Assembly (NCBI GenBank): GCA_910580225.1
Contig: CAJTXE010000078.1
Span: 1 to 10,104, forward strand
From: an uncultured Acetatifactor sp.
GTDB taxonomy: Bacteria; Bacillota; Clostridia; Lachnospirales; Lachnospiraceae
Length of the DNA: 10,104 bases
Reading direction: 5' to 3'
The notes under the pieces were generated by a model. It was not told where the DNA came from and made no database searches. It saw only the letters and a program-made list of their open reading frames with translations. Positions 6,186 to 10,104 of the stretch are shown here, in pieces (positions within the stretch are counted from its first letter, which is position 1; the number at the start of each line of letters is the position of its first letter). The translations under genes and the position numbers were made by a program.

Positions 6186-8051
6186 CTACAATACGAAACT
6201 TTTCTTTTTTCGCCTTGCCCTGGTCTCCTGATATTTCAAGATATAAGCACTGCATGTAGTCATCATTTTCTGGTTTGTCAGCTTCAGCAGCCTGGAAAGT
6301 GCATTATCAGACAGATATCCCCTCTGCAGAAAAGCCAAAAATTCTTTCTCCCGCCCTTCTTCCACCAGATGTACGGCTATTCTCGAAGCCCCATGTCTCA
6401 AATAAGCCGTATACGGAGAATTTTCATCCTTTCCCATCCTCCGGATTGCCTGCTCTGCAAATTCCAGCCGCTCCTCTGCATCCTGAATGGCCTCAAAACA
6501 GGCATCATACTCCTGGAAATCAATGTCTTCCCCGTTCCATGCCATATCCAGATGATAGGCCGCACTGCGCTTCAGACTTCCCGGAATCAAAAACCGTTCT
6601 GTCCGATTTCCTCTTTTCCCCCGGGCTATCACCATACACCGTCCCCATTCCACATTCGCACATTTGTCCGCGTAGTATGGCGGTGCCGCATTGAGTGCCG
6701 AAACAAGCCCCCTGGACGTCCCAATATAGGCCTCCACATTGCGCACATAATACAATGCCCCTTTTCCGAGTCGTTCCAAAGATGCCGGCAAACTGATCTC
6801 CCGGATCATTTTCGCCGCAAGCGCATACTCTCCTATCTGTCTTAGACCCTTATTCAACGTAATCTGTTTCAGGCCGCTGGCGTAAAAGGCATAACTTCCC
6901 ATATACCGGAGTTTCCTTGGCAGCGTGATCTCTCTGAGTGCACCGCATTGCTCAAATACGCCTCCTTTCTGATATGCTCCGGCATCCGGCAGTTCTCTGA
7001 TATTTCCGGACAATACCGCTTTCTCCAGGGCCCCGCATCGAAAAAAAGCACTCGTTCCGATGGTTATTACACTGTCCGGCATCCTGATCTCCTGTAAATA
7101 TGCCTGCTCCTGAAATGCCGAACGTCCGACCTTTATCACCCCATCCGGAATCTCATATGTCTTTCCCCTTTTTCCCTGTGGATAAAATTCCAACGTCCTG
7201 CCGTCCCTGGAGAAAACAACCCCGTCCGCCGTAAGATACTTTTTATGCCCCTCCTGTACATGAACCGCCTCCAGGCCCTGCCAGTTCCGAAGCGCAGTCA
7301 AATTCATCCCGGCCCGACTGGAACGAAGCGTCAGTTCCCTGCAGCACCTCCGTTGATCTCCCAAATCTTCCATATTTTTTCTGGAAGGCATCACCGGCGT
7401 ATCCAGAGATTCCGGAATCGCTTTCCAGAATGCACTTTCATGAAACCGTTTGATTCCGTCCGGTATTACCAGCCTGTCCACAGGACGCTTCAGCCGGAAA
7501 AACATATTTCCCACAATGCAATAGTTATCCTGACGCTTCATCCATTCAGACCCCTCAAAGGCATCCCGCTCTACGGATACATCGGGATTCTCAAACAGAA
7601 TTTCACTGCAGGATGTGTGTGAAAAAGCATTTCGGGAAATCTTCCGCACCTCCCCGGAAACCACCACTCTATCCTGTGTTCCCACAGCAAAACTGTATAG
7701 AAGTTCTCTTCCGTCTGCCGAAAAAAGCATCTTTCCATCCGTGGAAAATGCCGGGTTTCCTGACTGCACCTCAATCCTTTCCAATGCCGGAAAAAGCGTG
7801 TTCTCGATTCGTATCTCTGTAATAGCAGCCGGGATATACAGAAATTCAACCCCTGACAGCTGTGCTGCCTCCCGCATATACCACCGTGTCACAGGATTGC
7901 TCTGGCAGGAATCCGGAAGATACAGACTGGAATTGCACAGCTCGACTCTTCTGATGATATAAATTCCCCGTCTGGAATACCAGCCGCTTAACAGTTCCAG
8001 ATAAAAACGGTTCCCCCGATATTCGTACAGAATTTCTCTTTCTTCTGCCAA
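6186..8051 (-). CDS. Cytoplasmic BspA-like leucine-rich-repeat (LRR_5) protein, first gene of the operon, TTG start
   Basis: The 621-residue protein carries BspA-type LRRs in two blocks. Both hold the family's lead-in pattern, NPAFSTDGKMLFSADGRELL (99-118) and YLTADGVVFSRDGRTLEFYP (272-291), followed by repeats such as IPDGVIKVGRSAF, MPDSVITIGTSAF, LPRKLRYMGSYAF and LPASLERLGKGAL up to about residue 433. Residues about 520-621 are helical and end in a basic tail (RARRKKK). BspA-like proteins are usually secreted, but no signal peptide, anchor or membrane segment is present, so this one should be cytoplasmic. The start is TTG at 8051: GGAGG lies 7 nt upstream, while an in-frame ATG 11 codons earlier has no ribosome site and places this strong Shine-Dalgarno inside the coding region. 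Its place in one operon with VWA and MoxR genes suggests a recognition or scaffold role; this is inference. Confidence 0.82.
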   Translation of the reverse strand: MAEEREILYEYRGNRFYLELLSGWYSRRGIYIIRRVELCNSSLYLPDSCQSNPVTRWYMREAAQLSGVEFLYIPAAITEIRIENTLFPALERIEVQSGNPAFSTDGKMLFSADGRELLYSFAVGTQDRVVVSGEVRKISRNAFSHTSCSEILFENPDVSVERDAFEGSEWMKRQDNYCIVGNMFFRLKRPVDRLVIPDGIKRFHESAFWKAIPESLDTPVMPSRKNMEDLGDQRRCCRELTLRSSRAGMNLTALRNWQGLEAVHVQEGHKKYLTADGVVFSRDGRTLEFYPQGKRGKTYEIPDGVIKVGRSAFQEQAYLQEIRMPDSVITIGTSAFFRCGALEKAVLSGNIRELPDAGAYQKGGVFEQCGALREITLPRKLRYMGSYAFYASGLKQITLNKGLRQIGEYALAAKMIREISLPASLERLGKGALYYVRNVEAYIGTSRGLVSALNAAPPYYADKCANVEWGRCMVIARGKRGNRTERFLIPGSLKRSAAYHLDMAWNGEDIDFQEYDACFEAIQDAEERLEFAEQAIRRMGKDENSPYTAYLRHGASRIAVHLVEEGREKEFLAFLQRGYLSDNALSRLLKLTNQKMMTTCSAYILKYQETRARRKKKSFVL

Positions 8052-8154
8052 TTCAATTCCTCCTTCTTTGCGCATATGACGCACAGCTTTCAGAAAACAA
8101 CTTTCAAATATGCTTTCGTATTCGTTTCTGAATAAACAGCCGGGATATTCCGTT

Positions 8155-8169
8155 TATACGTTTCGTATA
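8155..8169. promoter_or_regulatory. Palindromic operator candidate at the transcription start
   Basis: The sequence is TATACG-TTT-CGTATA, two exact 6-bp arms around 3 nt. It begins 6 nt downstream of the -10 box and covers the predicted transcription start, where a repressor would block initiation. The string TTTCGTAT recurs at 8114-8121 in the leader, which might be a second half-site. No regulator gene is adjacent, so the binding protein is unknown. Confidence 0.5.
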
Positions 8170-8174
8170 TTCGC

Positions 8175-8203
8175 ATTATATACACTGTGATTGAATCTGT
8201 CAA
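8175..8203 (-). promoter_or_regulatory. Consensus sigma-A promoter of the LRR-VWA-MoxR operon
   Basis: TTGACA (8198-8203) and TATAAT (8175-8180) match the consensus exactly with a 17-nt spacer. The start should fall near 8168, giving a leader of about 117 nt before the TTG codon. The -35 box sits 1 nt from the U-tract of the upstream terminator, so the operon is insulated from the mfd unit. A perfect core promoter implies high basal strength unless repressed. Confidence 0.85.
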
Positions 8204-8204
8204 T

Positions 8205-8258
8205 AGGAAAAAGAAAAATCAGGCCGATCCCCAGTCAAATGCACCGGAGCGGCCTGAT
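8205..8258 (-). terminator. Rho-independent terminator of the mfd/small-protein unit
   Basis: On the minus strand ATCAGGCC (8251-8258) pairs with GGCCTGAT (8218-8225). The stem extends inward through GC and TCC/GGA pairs with one mismatch. It is followed by a T-rich run TTTTTCTTTTTCC. It lies about 80 nt after the 33-codon gene. Confidence 0.85.
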
Positions 8259-8339
8259 ACAGAACAACAAAATATATTCTTCACCCTCATTTAATAAGCT
8301 ATACTTCCCACACCCGGGGCTGTGCCGTTTCTCTGTTTA

Positions 8340-8441
8340 TCATGCTTCCAGATAATCTCTGTAATCCGCCTCACTGGCGAACAGGATATACCCACCCTCC
8401 ACCAGCCCCATGTATCCTTCCGATGTATGATATCCCTTCAT
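8340..8441 (-). CDS. 33-residue acidic, tyrosine-rich small protein
   Basis: The product reads MKGYHTSEGYMGLVEGGY, then ILFASEADYRDYLEA. A perfect AGGAGG (8450-8455) lies 8 nt before the ATG, and a strong terminator follows the stop. The pattern G-Y-x-T-x-x-G-Y-M-G-x-V-x-G-x-Y-x-L-F-A-S-E-x-D-Y-x-x-Y is one I recall from unnamed small proteins of Lachnospiraceae; this is memory and not a search. It has no signal peptide or membrane helix, five tyrosines and a net negative charge, and could form a small compact beta/alpha fold. It lies 79 nt after mfd in the same direction and may be co-transcribed with it; no clear promoter was seen in the gap. Its function is unknown. Confidence 0.72.
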   Translation of the reverse strand: MKGYHTSEGYMGLVEGGYILFASEADYRDYLEA

Positions 8442-8520
8442 ATATGTTACCTCCTGTTCAAAATCAGATTGACTCTGTTCTGAACAAAAGATACCACATT
8501 TTAAGAGTCATAAAACTCCC

Positions 8521-10104
8521 TCAAAACACCTGTTCGGAAGAAAGTATCTTCATTTCCTTCAAAAGTGTCTCCGTCTTCTCCAGAAGAAGCTCCGCATCCT
8601 TCTCCACAAGTCCTGTCTTTTTATATTTACAGGTGAGAAAGGGCTTCCCATAGGCGGTAAACGCCAGATCCCTCCCATATTTCTGCAAAAGCTCCGGGAT
8701 CCTGGCCGGGTCCAGGTCCGCATCCGGACGAAATGTGATAGATATCTTCTCATTCTTCCCCTTTACATCTGTCACATAAAGTCTGTGAGCCGCTACCCGG
8801 ATCAGAGCGATACGCAGCAGATTGTCCACTGATTTGGGGATTTCGCCGAAGCGGTCCAGCAATTCATCCTTCATGTCGTCCCGTTCCCTTGTATTTTCAA
8901 TACCTGCAATCCTTTTGTAGATATCCAGCTTCTGAACTTCATTTACAATGTAGGACGGCGGAATGAAGGCATCCACGTCCAAGTCAATGATCGTGGCAAA
9001 ATCTTTGGGAACGCCTCCTCCCTTCAGCGTCTGCACCGCTTCGTTCAGCATCTTGCAGTACAGGTCGTAGCCCACAGCTTCCATATGTCCATGCTGCCGG
9101 ACTCCCAGCAGATTTCCTGCCCCCCGGATTTCCAGGTCCCGCATGGCAATCTTGAAACCGCTGCCCAGATCTGTAAACTCCTTAATGGCTGCCAGCCTCT
9201 TTTCCGCCACCTCTTTGAGCATCTTGTCTCTTTTATACATCAGAAATGCATAGGCTGTCCGGTTGGAACGCCCCACCCGTCCTCTGAGCTGGTAGAGCTG
9301 AGACAGACCCAGATTGTCGGAATCATGAATGATCATCGTATTCACATTGGATATGTCCAGCCCTGTCTCGATGATGGTGGTAGAAACCAGCACATCGATC
9401 TCTCCGCCGATAAAGTCGAACATGATCTTCTCCAGCTCATGCTCCTTCATCTGACCATGTGCATAAGAAACTACGGCCTCCGGCACCAGGGCCGCAATCT
9501 GAGCAGTCACATCTGCGATATTGTTCACCCGGTTATACACATAGTAAACCTGCCCGCCTCTGGTCATTTCCCGGGAAATGGCTTCTCTCACCAGTTCCTC
9601 ATTGTATTCGCAGACAAAGGTCTGAATAGGCTGGCGGTCTCCGGGAGGCTCTTCCAGAATGCTCATATCCCGGATACCGATGAGGCTCATATGAAGCGTC
9701 CGGGGAATGGGAGTGGCCGTCAGAGTAAGCACATCCACATTTTCCTTCAGCTTCTTGATTTTTTCCTTATGGCTCACACCGAAACGCTGTTCCTCATCTA
9801 TGATCAGCAGTCCCAGATCTTTAAACTGTACATCCGCAGACAGGACCCGGTGTGTGCCGATGACGATATCTACCTGACCTTTCAGCAGATCCGCCACAGT
9901 CTTTTTGATCTCACCGGGAGTGCGGAACCTGCTCATCAGATCAACCCGGAGCGGATAATCCTTCATGCGCTGGACGAAAGTGGTGTAGTGCTGCTGTGCC
10001 AGGATGGTGGTGGGTACCAGATATACCACCTGCTTCCCCTCCTGAACAGCCTTAAAGGCAGCCCTGATAGCAATCTCGGTCTTGCCATACCCCACATCTC
10101 CGCA
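8521..10104 (-). CDS. mfd: Transcription-repair coupling factor Mfd, C-terminal part (5' end outside the window)
   Basis: The 527 visible residues are about the last 45% of a protein normally near 1,150 residues. They begin at the helicase Walker A (GDVGYGKTE) and continue with DEEQRFG (Walker B/motif II), TATPIPRT (motif III), STTIIETGLDI, QLRGRVGRS (motif VI) and the TRG-like stretch RDLEIRGAGNLLG, then the C-terminal regulatory domain. Mfd is a double-stranded DNA translocase that pushes stalled RNA polymerase off damaged templates and recruits the Uvr excision repair proteins. RecG shares the motor but not the C-terminal domain seen here. The reading frame is open to the window edge, so no start can be given. 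The gene ends with TGA at 8521, 79 nt before the small-protein gene. Confidence 0.97.
   Translation of the reverse strand, partial: CGDVGYGKTEIAIRAAFKAVQEGKQVVYLVPTTILAQQHYTTFVQRMKDYPLRVDLMSRFRTPGEIKKTVADLLKGQVDIVIGTHRVLSADVQFKDLGLLIIDEEQRFGVSHKEKIKKLKENVDVLTLTATPIPRTLHMSLIGIRDMSILEEPPGDRQPIQTFVCEYNEELVREAISREMTRGGQVYYVYNRVNNIADVTAQIAALVPEAVVSYAHGQMKEHELEKIMFDFIGGEIDVLVSTTIIETGLDISNVNTMIIHDSDNLGLSQLYQLRGRVGRSNRTAYAFLMYKRDKMLKEVAEKRLAAIKEFTDLGSGFKIAMRDLEIRGAGNLLGVRQHGHMEAVGYDLYCKMLNEAVQTLKGGGVPKDFATIIDLDVDAFIPPSYIVNEVQKLDIYKRIAGIENTRERDDMKDELLDRFGEIPKSVDNLLRIALIRVAAHRLYVTDVKGKNEKISITFRPDADLDPARIPELLQKYGRDLAFTAYGKPFLTCKYKKTGLVEKDAELLLEKTETLLKEMKILSSEQVF

Noticed and set aside
8205..8340. Minus-strand short frame starting MRVKNIFCC downstream of the 33-codon gene
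   Set aside because: It overlaps the terminator hairpin and has no convincing ribosome site at a suitable distance.
1..10104. CRISPR arrays, tRNA or rRNA genes, phage or transposase genes
   Set aside because: No repeat-spacer pattern, tRNA-like cloverleaf, rRNA signature or mobility gene was seen on either strand.

Overview
The window looks like a chromosomal segment from a low-to-mid GC Firmicute, most likely a Lachnospiraceae-type gut clostridium. The reasons are AGGAGG-type ribosome sites before most genes, a near-consensus sigma-A promoter, a BspA-like leucine-rich-repeat protein, a VWA/MoxR pair and an Smr-less MutS2-type protein. The genus is an inference from protein style and cannot be settled here. 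All supported genes lie on the minus strand, so transcription runs from high to low coordinates.

Right end (8521-10104): the C-terminal half of the transcription-repair coupling factor Mfd, cut by the window edge at its Walker A motif. Behind it sits a 33-residue small protein gene (8340-8441) with a textbook ribosome site, then a strong Rho-independent terminator at 8205-8258.

Middle (2982-8203): a three-gene operon whose perfect TTGACA-N17-TATAAT promoter (8175-8203) abuts the preceding terminator. A 15-bp palindrome (8155-8169) covers the predicted transcription start and looks like an operator. The genes are a cytoplasmic LRR protein that starts at TTG, a VWA protein with a degenerate metallopeptidase-like N-terminus, and a MoxR-type AAA+ ATPase. 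Gaps of 24 and 39 nt suggest one message and probably one machine: ATPase motor, VWA adaptor, and LRR recognition subunit. This is the best candidate in the window for a poorly described system.

Left (1-2981): about 750 nt without a large gene holds a second sigma-A-like promoter (2877-2905), a 12-codon ORF whose start codon lies in a long-range inverted repeat, and two terminator-like hairpins (2628-2655 and 2473-2517). It could be a small RNA, a leader peptide or an attenuator. It is followed by a MutS2-type ATPase (129-2225) that keeps the ATPase core and a KOW-like segment but has no Smr domain. Two adjacent perfect hairpins lie downstream of it (18-67).
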